A stretch of 64,000 nt of DNA, from contig OY754979.1 of the NCBI GenBank assembly GCA_963576475.1, forward strand, positions 29,289,078 to 29,353,077. Reading direction: 5' to 3'. Below the pieces are notes generated by a model that saw only the letters and a program-made list of their open reading frames with translations, had not been told where the DNA came from and did no database searches. Positions 63,611-64,000 of the stretch are shown piece after piece. The stretch is from Molanna angustata (lineage: Eukaryota > Arthropoda > Insecta > Trichoptera > Molannidae). How positions within the stretch are numbered: position 1 is the first letter of the stretch; every line of letters starts with the position of its first letter. The position numbers and the translations under genes are program-made.

Positions 63611-64000
63611 TGTTGCTATATTTGCAATTTTTATTTATATTTATATTGTTGTACTAAATAAATAAATAAAAAATAGTTCCAGAAATTTTTCGGCGTGGAG
63701 ACGTGAGATTTGCGCACACACGTGATCAAATTAAACATGATACCCAATTGTGTCATCTGCGCACCTATGTACGTGATTTTTTCTACATGTTTGACGATAG
63801 ATAGGTACATACCTCTATCTTCGTATACTAGTTTTGCGTTGAGGGAGCTCTAAGGAAATAAATTTGAAATTTAACCTATACGATAATATTTTTGTTATAT
63901 CAGTGAAACAAGATGATAGATGGAGTCGTATTATTACGTAAAAGCCGGTTATGCAATCAAGACAAATTATTATCGCTATAATGTAATTGGATAACATTGT
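63611..64000. other. Intergenic to window end
   Basis: CTAAATAAATAAATAAAAAA near 63654 may be a plus-strand retroposon tail. No gene seen; the minus frame 63815-63997 has no motif. Confidence 0.4.

Overview
The window looks like intergenic, repeat-dominated DNA from an insect nuclear genome, most likely a moth or butterfly. The evidence is the AT-rich background, the constant TAGGTACCTAC-like words, several families of tRNA-derived SINEs, and non-LTR retrotransposon 3' ends with GAA tails or a hairpin plus AAAT-type tail, as is familiar from Lepidoptera. There are no bacterial operons, rRNA genes, CRISPR arrays or convincing functional tRNA genes. Almost every long open reading frame is a tandem repeat, a low-complexity run or a transposon fragment.

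Host-gene candidates are few. (1) At 57.2-58.13 kb a CpG-rich segment is followed by a long 5'UTR-like stretch, a short uORF, an ATG and a good splice donor at 58126; this looks like the promoter and first exon of a plus-strand gene continuing beyond the window. (2) At 14008-14404 there is a possible two-exon gene for a small secreted peptide. (3) At 619-725 there is a possible first coding exon with a signal-like start. (4) At 29.23-30.62 kb a GC-richer, non-repetitive island carries several unassigned minus-strand reading frames. None could be matched to a named gene.

Layout. 0-14 kb: nested DNA transposons (two hAT-like elements with exact 8-bp target duplications), SINEs and a 5'-truncated RTE-like retrotransposon (4.5-5.25 kb). 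14-29 kb: SINEs, antisense LINE 3' ends, a dead hAT transposase (19.4-19.6 kb), a LINE 3'UTR with a 101-base A homopolymer, a CR1-like reverse-transcriptase end (27.5-28.1 kb) and a 385-bp foldback element. 29-31.5 kb: the unusual island. 31.5-54 kb: more SINEs and MITEs, a 34-bp-type array (34.6-35.3 kb), a very homogeneous 33-bp array (39.6-40.25 kb), a foldback element disrupted by a 93-bp perfect inverted repeat (43.7-44.3 kb), a tandem SINE cluster (49.5-50 kb) and a hAT inserted in an older repeat (53.3-53.7 kb). 54.4-56.2 kb: an RTE copy in which an 11-codon segment has expanded into about 47 tandem copies. 56-64 kb: palindromic MITEs, the candidate promoter, and more retrotransposon ends.

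The parts do not form a pathway. The window mainly records layered transposition and repeat amplification. The most informative observation is the birth of a minisatellite inside an RTE coding region, readable by comparison with a second RTE copy of the same family elsewhere in the window.
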